The position numbers were made by a program, and so were the translations under genes. The notes below the pieces were generated by a model. The model saw only the letters and a program-made list of their open reading frames with translations, did not search any database and had not been told where the DNA came from. Shown here one piece after another: positions 21,553-32,425 of a stretch of 64,000 nucleotides of DNA. Source of the stretch: Rana temporaria. Taxonomy: Eukaryota; Chordata; Amphibia; Anura; Ranidae. Location of the stretch: the NCBI RefSeq assembly GCF_905171775.1, contig NC_053494.1:162100101-162164100 (forward strand), in the 5' to 3' direction. Position 1 is the first letter of the stretch. Every line of letters starts with the position of its first letter.

Positions 21553-23725
21553 GCTGTTCCGGATTAAACAGCTACGCACATCGGTCTACCATCCCCAAAC
21601 GGACGGGTTGGTGGAACGCTTTAATAAGACCCTTAAATCTATGCTCAAGAAAGTGGTACAAAGGGATGGGAAAGATTGGGACTGCCTGTTACCAGCTCTC
21701 CTGTTTGCTATCCGGGAAGTGCCCCAGGCCTCCACGGGTTTTTCGCCCTTTGAGTTGGTATATGGGCGGAGACCTCGCGGACTTCTTGACGTGGTTAAAG
21801 AGGAGTGGGAAAGTGAACCTGTTCAGCATAAGAGTGTCCTGGAATATGTCTCCCAAATGCAGGAAAGGATCCAAACCGTAATGCCGCTAGTCAAAGAGCA
21901 TTTGCAAAAAGCCCAGGAGGCTCAACGACGGGTCTATAACAGGGCTGCTAAAATAAGGCACTTCCAAGTGGGGGATCGAGTAGCGGTGCTAATTCCCACT
22001 GTGGAAAGTAAGTTCTTAGCCAGGTGGCAAGGACCCTTTGAAGTTGTGGAAAAAGTGGGAGAGGTCAATTATAGAGTCCACCAGCCAGGCAAGAGGAAAC
22101 CGTATCAGATATATCATGTCAACTTGTTAAAGCCCTGGACAGACAGGGAACCGGTGACCTCCCTGGCTAGTGCAAGGCTTGAGCCACAGGTTGGGGTGGA
22201 GAGTGTCCAAGTAGCAAATACCCTATCTAAATACCAAAGTCAGCAGGCAAAGGAGTTCTTGCAGAGAAATAAAGAGAAGTTTTCAGACTTGCCGGGGCTA
22301 ACTAGTATCATAGAGCATGATATTATCACGGAACCTGGAGTCAAAGTTTTTGTCAGGCCCTACCGCATCCCAGAGGCTCAAAGGAAGGCCGTTTCAGAGG
22401 AAGTAAAGAAGATGCTGGACCTGGAGATCATTGAGGAATCGCAGAGTGAGTGGTCGAGCCCGATTGTGTTGGTACCAAAGCCCAACGGGACTCTGCGATT
22501 CTGCAATGATTTCCGGAAGCTTAATGAAGTTTCACGGTTTGATGCCTACCCCATGCCCCGGGTAGATGAACTTATCGAGAGACTAGGTCCAGCCAGGTAT
22601 ATCACAACATTAGACCTTACCAAGGGGTATTGGCAAATCCCATTAACTAAGGCTGCTAAAAAGAAAACTGCTTTTTCTACTCCAGAGGGGAGTTTTCAGT
22701 ACAAAAGAATGCCTTTTGGACTGCAAACTGCTCCAGCCACGTTCCAGCGAGCAATGGATAGGATTTTACGACCTCATCGGGAGTATGCCTCAGTGTACTT
22801 GGACGACATAGTCATTTTTAGCAGAGACTGGGAGTCACACTTGCCCAAAGTCCAGGCAGTACTGGACTCTCTCTGGAAAGAGGGGTTTACAATAAACCCT
22901 GAAAAATGTGCTTTGGGAATGGAGGAGGTGAAATACCTGGGCTATATTGTGGGTAGAGGGGTGGTGAAACCTCAGGTCAGCAAGGTAGAGGCTATAAAGA
23001 GTTGGCCCCGCCCCCTCACAAAAAAGCAGGTACATGCATTCCTGGGCATGGTGGGATACTACAGGAGGTTCGTACCCAACTTTGCCACATTGGCGGCTCC
23101 ATTGACCGATCTGACTAAGGGTCGGAAATCGGTCATGGTGGAGTGGAATGCAGACGCTGAGAAGGCTTTTTTGGTGCTCAAGTCAGCACTGTGCCAACAC
23201 CCTGTCTTGATAGCGCCCAATTTTTCAGAAGAGTTTGTTGTCCAAACTGATGCTTCCGATGTAGGATTGGGAGCTGTGTTGTCACAGGTTGTTTGTGGTG
23301 AGGAACACCCAGTAGTCTTCCTCAGTAGAAAGTTGACACCAGCGGAGAAAAACTACGCTATTATTGAAAGAGAGTGTCTGGCCATTAAGTGGGCTCTGGA
23401 TTCCCTCAGGTATTACCTCTTGGGGAGGAAGTTTAGGCTCATTTCTGATCATGCCCCTTTAACATGGATGAGGCAGGGTAAAGGGACTAATGCCAGGATT
23501 ACACGTTGGTTCCTGGCGCTCCAAGAATTTAAGTTTGTAGTGGAGCATAGGCCCGGGAGACTGCATCAAAATGCAGATGCCCTCTCCCGAGTCCATTGTT
23601 TGAGCTCCACTGTTGCCTCCACCTCCTTGGCGTTGGGGCACAGGGGGGGGATATGTACAGGACGCCATGGCTGGGTCCTGGAAGGACGTTATATTTCCCC
23701 TCTGTTTGGACTGTGGTGCCTTTAA
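21521..23725 (+). CDS. pol: Integrase C part, reverse transcriptase and RNase H
   Basis: Continuation of pol in the next frame. An ATG at 21386 opens this frame, but its first 45 residues overlap the upstream reading and are not integrase-like, so I start at the frame junction. Counting from that ATG, the catalytic integrase E is residue 77 (GLVERFN). A GPY/F-type module (GPFEVVEKVGEVNYRV) lies near 22031-22080. RT spans about 22340-22960 with LPxL-type motifs and YLDD near 22795-22806. RNase H has TDAS near 23247 and SDHAPLTW near 23447. The frame ends at 23723-23725, 72 bases inside the 3' LTR. No stop interrupts it. RNase H follows RT and nothing follows it, which confirms that integrase is not at the C-terminus. 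Confidence 0.88.
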   Translation, partial: FMSRVMADVCKLFRIKQLRTSVYHPQTDGLVERFNKTLKSMLKKVVQRDGKDWDCLLPALLFAIREVPQASTGFSPFELVYGRRPRGLLDVVKEEWESEPVQHKSVLEYVSQMQERIQTVMPLVKEHLQKAQEAQRRVYNRAAKIRHFQVGDRVAVLIPTVESKFLARWQGPFEVVEKVGEVNYRVHQPGKRKPYQIYHVNLLKPWTDREPVTSLASARLEPQVGVESVQVANTLSKYQSQQAKEFLQRNKEKFSDLPGLTSIIEHDIITEPGVKVFVRPYRIPEAQRKAVSEEVKKMLDLEIIEESQSEWSSPIVLVPKPNGTLRFCNDFRKLNEVSRFDAYPMPRVDELIERLGPARYITTLDLTKGYWQIPLTKAAKKKTAFSTPEGSFQYKRMPFGLQTAPATFQRAMDRILRPHREYASVYLDDIVIFSRDWESHLPKVQAVLDSLWKEGFTINPEKCALGMEEVKYLGYIVGRGVVKPQVSKVEAIKSWPRPLTKKQVHAFLGMVGYYRRFVPNFATLAAPLTDLTKGRKSVMVEWNADAEKAFLVLKSALCQHPVLIAPNFSEEFVVQTDASDVGLGAVLSQVVCGEEHPVVFLSRKLTPAEKNYAIIERECLAIKWALDSLRYYLLGRKFRLISDHAPLTWMRQGKGTNARITRWFLALQEFKFVVEHRPGRLHQNADALSRVHCLSSTVASTSLALGHRGGICTGRHGWVLEGRYISPLFGLWCL
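23642..23653 (+). promoter_or_regulatory. Polypurine tract before the 3' LTR
   Basis: A run of eight G flanked by A (AGGGGGGGGA) ends two bases before the LTR TG, the position expected for the plus-strand DNA primer. Confidence 0.75.
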
Positions 23726-24088
23726 GGGAATGGAAAGGGTTAACGCACCTGTGTAAGGAAGTAGTTTAAAGCAGACAGGAAGTGCAGGTGAGAGTGAAGG
23801 AGTGTAGGAGAGTCCAATGCATGGTGAATGGTGGACAAGGAAAGCTGTGGAAGCTATGAAAAGCTATGAAAAGCTGTGAAAGGACTTGGCAGTGTCCTGC
23901 CTAAAAACCTGCTACTGAAGGACTTACCTGGAAGGACTGTTTAACTGCGATAGCAGTTCTGAGCTGTACAAGTCGGTGAGACTGTTATTTCTTTTGTTTT
24001 TGCTGCTGCTAAGCCATTTAAGTTTAATAAACCATAGTTTTGATTTAAGAAGCCTGTGTCCTGCGATCAAGCTGGTCCCCCAAACATT

Positions 24089-24091
<3 letters not shown>
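23654..24091 (+). repeat. 3' LTR (438 bp)
   Basis: Same length and, by eye, same sequence as the 5' LTR. Contains AATAAA at 24026-24031. Its first 72 bases also encode the last residues and stop codon of pol. Confidence 0.93.
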
Positions 24092-24128
<37 letters not shown>

Positions 24129-24200
24129 ACATTGACATTAGTCCCTGCCCTCAAGAAGCTTACAATCTGAGCTCCCTAACTCACATTCATACATTCAGTA
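24092..24200. repeat. (TA)n remainder and a short repeat fragment
   Basis: (TA)n to about 24125, then CCTGCCCTCAAGAAGCTTAC and ACAATCTGAGCTCCC, a phrase I have seen in dispersed vertebrate repeats. Family not assigned. Confidence 0.5.
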
Positions 24201-24436
24201 CGTATATTCATACAATATAATATTTTTTTTAATGTCTTCAGCAATACATCACATCTGGGTACTATTTTTTTGATTTAGAGTTTTTATTATTATCTTAAGC
24301 ATATTGTGACAGGGTTGGGCAGGACTACTGCTATACCTTTATTGCGTGCACCTTATTAACATTGTCAGTCAGGAACAAGGTTTTTTAAACCATAATGCAT
24401 TGCTTTGGCCAACAGGCTTAGAATGGCCTAAATGGC

Positions 24437-24806
24437 CGTTTTCATCAGACCAAACCGATCGTGTGTGGGCCCCATCGGTTATTTATCCATAGGTTAAAAA
24501 AATAGGAACTTGTTTTAAAATTATCTGATGGATAAAAAACCTATAGAAAAAAACGATCGTCTGTAGGTACGTCCATCGGTTAAAATGCATGCATGCTCAG
24601 AATCAAGTGGACGCATGCTTGGAAGCATTGAACTTCATTTTTTTCAGCACGTCGTTGTGTTTTACGTCACCGCGTTCTGACACGATCGTTTTTTTAACTG
24701 ATGGTGTGTAGGCACGACTGATCATCAGTCAGCTTCATCAGATAACTGATGGAAAAATCCATCAGACCGTTTTCATCAGACTAACCTATCGTGTGTACAG
24801 GGCATC
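24437..24806. mobile_element. MITE fragment, ACACGATCGGTT family
   Basis: Phrases CCGTTTTCATCAGACC, GCATGCTCAGAATCAAGTGG and TATCGTGTGTACAGGGC match, inverted or direct, the MITEs at 9760 and 14260. Terminal bases are eroded. Confidence 0.6.
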
Positions 24807-24809
24807 AGT

Positions 24810-26532
24810 GTATTGGAAGTTTTCCTAGGAAAATTATAGGGAAAGCTGCAAAACTGATTAGGGAGCAATTAGGATCAATTATGTGACTATTTTAATTTGG
24901 ATTGCTAGTTCTTTGAACAATCAACCCTTTGCCTATAATTTCTTTCTAATGTCTTTTGTTTTCTTTTGTCGTTGATTTGGGGTTGGTGGTCACTTTTAGC
25001 TGCTGTCCCTTCCACAGCAAACTTTTTTTTTTCTTTACTGCAACGCTTCCTTAAAAAAATTGACTATTGTTTTGGGGAATAATGTTTTGGGTGTTTCACT
25101 TTTGTGTTTGTATGTTATGTTGATGGAGCCTTCTTAAGTTTGGCATTCTTAATGTAGAGCATTCACTATTTACTGTCCATCCGTTCTTTAGGCTGTCTTT
25201 TTTTTTTGCAGAATACTGCTGCAGTATTTGAAAGGAAAAAAGCCAACTGCAAGAACAGTGCACACCTAAACCACCTCTCATTATTTCACTTACATTCAAC
25301 TCATGCCCATATCCCCATAGATAAAATAAAAGTTAGGCATACATCAGTTAGGCCTACTATAACTAAATAAATCTGTCCTGCTGCTGATACATTTTTTACT
25401 GCTCTAGTAAAACATGCATTTTTAAGTGGAGTTAGGCCTCAGTAATAGCAGATATCTTACCTTCTTAGTGAGGGGAGAAAAACATGTGCAAGGAGGTCTG
25501 CTAGGCATTGACCCTTTCATTTAAAAACTAGGTGCTAGGTGAATTCACAATGGTGTCACCAAGTAGACACTACAAGAATGTTATATTATTCCAAGAAACC
25601 ACGTGAATATTTTAGAACATGAATTTCCTTGAGCTAAATTAGCATAGAAAAATGACAGCAGATAGCAGTGGATCCTTACATTCCCAATAATCTTTATTCT
25701 TGACCCTGAAAAATATTAGAACAATCCTTTCGTATTCCCTGCTATCCTAATCCCTGAAGCTGGCAGGATGGATGAAATGATCACAAATCCAAGGAAGGAT
25801 GCTACTACAAGTCTCCTTTCCTTAGAACTAAAGTGATTAAAACCCTCCATCCTTTGCAAAACAGAATGACTGTCTCAATTGCAAGTCAATCTGCAACATT
25901 CCCATGCAGTGGAATTCCACCTCACAAAGGCCAGGATACCTTTATGAGCTAAAGCAAAATTAACAACAAATTCATTCTCTCCACAACAATTACATTCTCA
26001 CCACAGCAGCAATTGTGTGTGCTTTTTAAAGATTATTTCTGATTTTTGACTCTCCTTTGATGTCATGTCCTAACATTGCTAGTGTGTAACAAGTACAGAT
26101 TTCTGAGTCTTCTGGATGAAAATATTAAAAGGTTAAATTGCAGAGAAATGTTAATGCTTTTCTTGTGTGTTGTGTTGATAAACTGTTAAAAGATATATGT
26201 CATTCTGAATACATTTCCTCTTCTATTTCTAAATTTAAAATATATTAAATTGTAGATTTTCTATCTGTTATCTGAAACTGGAATTCCACAATGAACTCCT
26301 GTGGAATAGTCATACCATGTCCACACCATAGATCTGTTAGCAGCCTGATGATTGGATGTTGCCTGAAACTGCCAATTGAGTGTTGCTGGGATTTGTTCAC
26401 CAACAGTATCGCAAATCATGCTTGAGGTTTGAAGTCTGCAAACTTTGCAATAAACCACATTGAAGTGTATGGTAGATGAATGTTGTGGTATTTTATTCTG
26501 ATCATTTGTATGGCTAATAAACATGCTATTGA
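24810..26532. other. No gene seen
   Basis: A/T-rich, mostly single-copy-looking DNA. I found no exon, RNA gene or transposon end. Confidence 0.45.
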
Positions 26533-26540
26533 CAAACAAA

Positions 26541-26821
26541 CAGAGCTTTTTTCTCAGAAAATAGGTGCAGGAACTCAACCACGACCCTGTTCAGATTTCA
26601 AAAACAGTAGAAGGGTCTTAAAGGGGCATTAAATACCAGAATTGCATTACATACAGAGTGCAGAGTTCAGGGGGTTACACACAGAGTGCAGAGCTGTCAC
26701 TTGTAAACACAGAAACCAGACTTCTGTGTTTACAAGTGATTGTAGTGAGCAGGCACCAAAGGGTCTGAGCCAGAGGTGGTGGAACCGAGTTCCCCCAAGT
26801 TCCCCCAGAAAAAAAGCCCTG
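26541..26821. mobile_element. hAT-type MITE with 8-bp TSD CAAACAAA
   Basis: Ends CAGAGCTTTTTTCTCAG and, inverted, CAGGGCTTTTTTTCTGG. CAAACAAA flanks both sides (26533-26540, 26822-26829). A central palindrome CTTGTAAACACAGAA...TTCTGTGTTTACAAG lies at 26699-26737. Non-coding. Confidence 0.78.
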
Positions 26822-26829
26822 CAAACAAA

Positions 26830-28428
26830 TATCAAGGAATTCAGGGCACAGCCATGGGGTACATGTACCAAAGCCAAAAAATAAAAATAGTAGTATCTTG
26901 CTCTATAGAGAATTGTCAGCTAACAATATGGCTGCTTTGAGTCCAGTCTTTTATAGGAAGGGAGCTCTTGTATTCTATCCTTAAAAGGGTACTAGTTATG
27001 CATTGCACTATAAGTTGTTACCTACTTATTTCTATTAGTAAACCTGCTAACATTTTATGGCCAAAGTTTGGGGTGCGCAAAGTTCACAGATCATGAACAG
27101 TCACCACAAACCCATGGTAGCAGCAAACCTGAACTTATTACCTAGTCTTAGCAATGCCCCAGGGTTTATCAGACCCCAAAAACTGACAGTTGAGGAATTT
27201 AGCCTCAAAGAGGGGCTTTCGTTTTTAAAAAATATATTTAAATTTATTACAGTATATACCGTATATTATACATTAAAAAGGCTGGGCGGGAGGTATATAA
27301 TTAAAATCATGTTCTCCAGATAGGTTATGCAGTATATTACATATAAACAACACACAATTAACTTGGATCTACGTGCTACAAAATAAACAATGAATACAAA
27401 TGTCTTGTTGGTTGCTGTGGGTTTTGACATATTTGCACAAGATTAGTTAATAACCCCAACAACAGCCAACTTTGTTTCCAATTTCTCTAAAGTATCAACA
27501 TTACAGTACATTAGAGAATTCCTTAAGAAATCAAAACATTTAATGCAGGTACTGTAAGGTTGATTTCCCACTGGCGTAAGTGAAAAATGGTCTATTTGAT
27601 TTTAAATTTAAACTTAATAAATAGCTAATTTAAAACAGTGTTCTATATGCAAAGGAATAATCTCACGACATTCATTTTAAAAGGTTCCATTTATTCTTGT
27701 GCGCTTAATTATGGCGGGGAAACTGTGAGCAATTTGTTTTTTAACACTGTCTGATTTCTGAGAATGGTTATTAAATATTAAATGGATGCATAATTCAGGC
27801 AATTAAGAAAGTAATCACACAAAGTAATGTAATGGAAGTTAATTATTACTGCATAAGCAAATAGTTCATTAATGCTAGTAGTTGCTATGGCTGCATTCTT
27901 AATACATGCAGAGTTGAAGCATAAATCCTTGGTGGATTGCAAGAGGTAGTGTAAGTATTGGAAAGCTTAATAATACAGTCAGACTTCAGAACGCGATGAA
28001 GAAAAAAATAAAATAAGGTTATGTTGACCCTTGACTTGTGGAAATAAAATGGGATCATTGGTACATGAGAATGAATTATAGCTGCTACATGGCTATCCTA
28101 GGAGTCTATAATCTCTTCTGTTTGTAGTAAAAACCATGGCTTAATTCAAGCTATAACTGAGGGAATTCAGCTTGTTAAATCAAAAATCAGCAATCCATCT
28201 TCTCCCTTTAAAGTCCGGCCCAGCAGACACTGGCTTTTAAGGAAAAGGCTGGAAAATGATTACACAGAGTACTGGAAATACGTTGTAAGTGTACTTAATA
28301 CTTCAACAGGTGCTTGTACAATTTAACCAATTTAAGTGTAACACCACCAATATTTGTACTCTATGAGATAACAGTGGGTTAATGTAATCTGTATCAATAT
28401 CATTGCATATTGAACTTTTGGCCAGTCA
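26830..28428. other. Gene-free; CNE-like block 27540-27920
   Basis: No coding exon recognised. 27540-27920 contains several TAAT/ATTA homeodomain-type cores in otherwise non-repetitive sequence (for example CGCTTAATTATGGCGGGG) and resembles a developmental enhancer. This is inference by texture; no comparison was possible. Confidence 0.35.
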
Positions 28429-28429
28429 A

Positions 28430-28683
28430 TAGACTCAATTCCACCACCTCCAGCTCAGGCCCTCTGTTCCCTGCTGACCACTATTGCTCTGTGGCAGCCA
28501 AGCTGTCACTTGTAAGCACAGAAGCCGGACTTCTGTGTTTTCAAGTGACAGCTTGGCTTCCTCAGATCTGATGTGAGGGGCTCCCACTAAATGCAGGATG
28601 GGGAGAAAGGGGATGCAGGTAACCAGGGTGTGTGCAGGGCATGGTTGAGTTCCTGCACCTATTATATGAGAAAAAAAGCCTTG
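28430..28683. mobile_element. Second copy of the hAT-type MITE, inverted
   Basis: The right end, read inverted, is CAAGGCTTTTTTTCTCAT followed by GGTGCAGGAACTCAACC, matching the copy at 26541. The palindrome AAGCTGTCACTTGTAAGCAC...GTGACAGCTT lies at 28499-28553. The left terminus is eroded and no target duplication is visible. Confidence 0.6.
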
Positions 28684-29492
28684 CCTACTGCTCAGTAACC
28701 TCTGGGATTGGAGATAGGGTGCAGCAGGACAAGGAGCGGCAAAAGTGGCTGCAGTTAGTCCAGATGCAGGAGCAGATCAGACGACAGTCTGGGAGATGCT
28801 GTGCTGCTGAAGATTCTTGCACCAGATGTGCACAGAAAGCTGGTATGCAGGGCAGGCACAGGAACTCGCAGGTGCAAGGAGAAGAGTTGTAGCCAGGATA
28901 AGCCAAGTCAGAAACACTGGGCAGTGGAGGTACCAAGATAGAAGCAGAAGCAAGGTTTAAGTCCAAACTAGAGTTGATTACAGGCAGGCAGCTGAGTTAT
29001 AAAAACAGCTGGCAGAAGGTATAGTCAGGATATGAGCCAAGGTCATCAACAGGAACCTAGGATACAGCAGAGTCAGGAGACAAGATGGGTCAAACACTGA
29101 ATATTAGAATGCAATTTGGAGAGAGAAAGGGTAGGGCAAGCCATGGCTCTGTGTGTGAATTGACATACAGAACAGTGGCTCAGGAGCAAACCTTCTCGGG
29201 TGCCCTCATATCAAGCTGCTTGCCATGGGGAAACTTAGCAGGAGGCAAGGGCTTGGGAGCATCAACGAGGGACCCGAGAAGAGGAGGATCGAGGCTGCTT
29301 TGTGAAAAACCACTGCACAGAGCAGGCAAGTATGACATGCTTGTTTTAAAAAAAACAAGTCTTTAATACCACTTTAAGCTTTTATGTGGTGTCTAGGGCA
29401 GAAGAATATCAATAGGCAGCTATGTGTCAAAAAGGATGCTTTGACATGCAGCAAGTATTTTTTTAACAAAAAATTTGCATGCAGCAACTATA
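28684..29492. other. No gene seen
   Basis: Purine-rich sequence with short open frames but no recognisable domain. AAAAAAAACAAG at 29348 may be a remnant poly-A tail. Confidence 0.4.
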
Positions 29493-29651
29493 CATGGGTG
29501 CTCAACCTGTGGCTCTCCAGCTGTTTCAGAACTACAATTCCCATGAGGCATTGCAAGCTACTGACTGTTACAAGCATGACTCCCAAAGGCAGAGGCATGA
29601 TGGGACTTGAAGTTCTGCAACAGCTGGAGAGCCACAGGTTGAGCACCCATG
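29493..29651. mobile_element. Short palindromic MITE, CATGGGTGCTCAACC ends
   Basis: Ends CATGGGTGCTCAACCTGTGG are mirrored at the right, with 30 or more paired bases (GGCTCTCCAGCTGTT). AACTATA flanks both sides (29486-29492, 29652-29658). The 7-8-bp duplication suggests hAT. Confidence 0.75.
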
Positions 29652-29659
29652 AACTATAG

Positions 29660-30022
29660 GGTTTTTGTGTCAGTTTAAAAAACTGTGAACAGCAGCGATC
29701 CCAAGGATCGCCGTTGATTTCAGTTCATTAATGGTTTATGAATGATTTATGTTCTCCCCCAATCATCTCTGCACACAAAGAAACTGTCATTGATTGACAC
29801 AGAAATGGCCAGTTTATGTAGGTGCGATCTCTGCACTTCACTGGCAATCTGTGTCAGAATTCACCCTCCCCGATTCACCAGCTTAGAGCTGATGAATGAG
29901 GGAGAGAACAGAGAATCCAGAGGGTTCTGAGGGGGAAGAAGGAAGATGATTGACGTCCTCCTTCCTCAATCAGACCCCTGAAGACAGTAACCACGTCCCC
30001 CTGCCATGTTTATGTGTATATA

Positions 30023-30066
<44 letters not shown>
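29660..30066. other. Non-coding, ending in (TG)n/(TA)n microsatellite
   Basis: No gene seen. 30013-30066 is a compound TG/TA simple repeat. Confidence 0.55.
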
Positions 30067-30069
<3 letters not shown>

Positions 30070-30301
30070 GCATACCCCACTTTTAAGTACACAATAGCTT
30101 TTATTTACTAAAGCTGGAAAGTGCAAAATTAGGCTCACTTCTGCATAGAAACCAATGAGCTTCCTGGTTTTATTACAAAAGCTTAATTGAACAAGCTTTG
30201 GTAAGAAGCTCATTAGTTTCTATGCAGAAGTGAGCCTGATTTTGCACTTTCCAGCTTTAGTAAATAAACCCCATTGTGTACTTAAAAGTGGGGTATGCCT
30301 G
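30067..30301. mobile_element. Foldback MITE with CAGGCATACCCCAC ends between TA tracts
   Basis: The left end CAGGCATACCCCACTTTTAA is mirrored perfectly by TTAAAAGTGGGGTATGCCTG, and pairing continues with interruptions across the 235 bp (for example GGCTCACTTCTGCATAGAAA and its inverse). Flanked by TA on both sides. Tc1/mariner-type by target, non-coding. Confidence 0.78.
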
Positions 30302-30349
30302 TATATATATATTGTGTGAATATATATATATATATATATATTGTGTGCT

Positions 30350-30392
30350 TTGGCTCTAAGGAAGAGGGTCCTCCCTTGAAATGCGTTATCCG
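30350..30392 (+). ncRNA. Hammerhead ribozyme-like motif 5
   Basis: CTAAGGA (30356-30362; CTGAGGA with one change), a stem II hairpin AGGG/CCCT with loop TCCT, intact GAAA, then TGCGTT. The CpG at GAAACGCGTT appears changed to TG. Followed by a T-rich, TTTAATACATTTTAT-containing tail near 30525. Confidence 0.5.
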
Positions 30393-30775
30393 TTTGCAAT
30401 GCCATCGGGTCCCTTTTAACACCCGGGCCAGGTTGCAGGTGTCTAGAGACATGGTTCCATTTGCTGGTGTACTGACAAGCCCTTTTGCACATTTGTTTGT
30501 GAGTTTGACTATTGCTGTTACTGTTTTTTTAATACATTTTATCTTTGGTAATGCATAAAGTTGGTGTGCCCTCTTTTCCTCTTTCTTTGTTTCAGTTCTA
30601 AGGACACCTATTGTTCTGAAGAGGGCAGCAAGACCACGGGCATTCCATCTTTATTCCAGAGTGTTGGCTGCACCACTTATCTATAGACTAGGCCCCCAAG
30701 AACAGGAGATTGTGTTGTGTACAGCTTGTATAACAGTGTAGATTTGCTGTCCCCTCAAAATAACTCAACACACCA

Positions 30776-31233
30776 TTAAAGGATCACTAAAGGAAACATT
30801 TTTTTTAGCTAAATAGCTTCCTTTACCTTACTGCAGTCCTGGTTTCATGTCCTCATTGTTCGTTTTTGCTTTGAAGTAGCTGTAATTCTGCTGTGATCTC
30901 TACACTTCCTGCTTGTCTGGCTCCTTATGAAAAAACTCATGGGAGCTTCTCACTGTGGTCTAAGCTGTGTGTCTAAAACTCCTCAGAACCAATCAGATTC
31001 ATTTTAAAAACAAAACACTGCCCTGGATTTGTTTGGTTTTGTTCTGTGGGTCTCTTTACTTCACATAAACATGAAGCCAGTTTTAAACCGAAAGTGAAAC
31101 TAGAGGCACATTATATGATAGAATTTAATCTATTGTTAATCATTTTTAAAAGGAATCAGTTAACTTTTATGTCTCTATACCCTGTAAACAGTCATTTCAG
31201 CAAAAACATTTTTTTCCTTTAGTGACCCTTTAA
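30776..31233. mobile_element. TTAA-target MITE (Kolobok/T2-like) inside the Tc1 arm
   Basis: Ends AAAGGATCACTAAAGGAAA and, inverted, AAAGGGTCACTAAAGGAAA with TTAA at both borders (30776-30779, 31230-31233). The opposite Tc1 arm keeps the uninterrupted phrase with a single TTAA (inverse of 32490-32510). Xenopus T2/Kolobok MITEs share the TTAAAGG start; piggyBac is the alternative. Confidence 0.82.
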
Positions 31234-31410
31234 TGTCTAAACCACTGGCAACAAAAGTGAGTACACCCCTAAAAGAATTGGGCCCAATTAGCCATTTTCC
31301 CTCCCCGGTGTCATGTGACTCATTAGTGCTACAAGGTCTCAACTGTGAGTGGGGAGCAGGTGTGTTAAATTTAGTGTTACCACTCTCACATACTGGTCAC
31401 TGGAAGTTCA

Positions 31411-32425
31411 ACATGGCACCTCATGGCAAAGAACTCTCTGAGGATCTGAAAAAAAGAACTGTTGCTCTACATAAAGATGGCCTAGGCTATAAGAAGATTT
31501 CCAAGAAACTGAGCTGCAGCATGGTGGCCAAGACCATACAGCGATTTGACAGGACAGGTTCCACTCAAAACAGGCCTCACTATGGTCGACCAAAGAAGTT
31601 AAGTGTACATGCTCAACATCATATCAAGAGGTTGTCTTTGGGAAATAGACATATGAGTTCTGCCAGCATTGATGCAGAGGTTGAAGGGGTGGGGGTCAGA
31701 CTGTCAGTGCTCAGACCATACGCTGCACACTGCATCAAATTGGTCTGCATGAATGTTGTCCCAGAAGGAAGCCTCTTCTAAAGATGATGCTCAAGAAAGC
31801 CCACAAACAGTTTGCTAAGGACAAGCAGACTAAGGGCATGGATTACTGGAATGTCCTGTGGTCTGATGAGACCAAGATAAACTAATTTGGTTCACATGGT
31901 ATCAAATGTGTGTGGTGGCAACTAGGCAAGGAGTACAAAGATAAGTGTGTCTTTCCTACAGTCAACCATGGTGGTGGGAATGTCATGGTCTGGGGCTACA
32001 TGAGTGCTGCCGGCACTGGGGAGCTTTAGTTCTTTGAGGGAACCATGAATGCCAACATTTACTGTGACATACTGAAGCAGAGCATGATCCCCTCCCTTTA
32101 GAGACTGGGCCGCAGGGCATTATTGCAGCATGATAATGACTCCAAACACACCTCCAAGACGACCACTGCCTTGCTAAAGAAGCTAAGGGTAAAGGTGATG
32201 GACTGGCCAAACATGTCTCCAGACCTAAACCCTATTGAGCATCTGTGGGGCATCCTCAAATGGAAGGTGGAGGAGTGCAAGGTCTCTAACATCCACCATC
32301 TCTGTAATGTCCTCATGGAGGAGTGGAAGAGGACTCCAGTGGCAACCTGTGAAGCTCTGGTGAACTCTATGCCCAAGAGGGTTCAGGCAGTGCTGGAAAA
32401 TAATGGTGGGCACACAAAATATTGA
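31411..32425 (+). pseudogene. Tc1 transposase, broken
   Basis: Starts MAPHGKELSEDLKKRTVALH with the PAI/RED-type paired-like HTH, then GRPKKLS (the GRPR-like motif). The DDE triad is still visible: WSDETK near 31862, LQHDNDSKHTS near 32122, and SPDLNPIEHLWG near 32220. It ends GGHTKY. The family length is about 340 codons. In-frame stops after DETKIN and TGEL and before RLGRR, plus a frame change near 31700-31780, inactivate it. Confidence 0.82.

Larger units (their letters stand above)
18662..24091 (+). mobile_element. Gmr1-like Ty3/gypsy LTR retrotransposon, nearly intact
   Basis: A 5430-bp element with 438-bp LTRs beginning TGTACAGG and ending CATTACA, flanked by ATAT on both sides within a (TA)n tract. 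Domain order is gag, protease, integrase, reverse transcriptase, RNase H. The RT is Ty3/gypsy-like but the integrase lies upstream of it, as in Ty1/copia. This combination defines the Gmr1 group known from fish, amphibians and other deuterostomes. LTRs show no difference on direct comparison, so the insertion is recent. The only visible lesion is a one-base frame change inside integrase near 21518. A decayed relative lies at 61256-62305 on the other strand. Confidence 0.92.
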
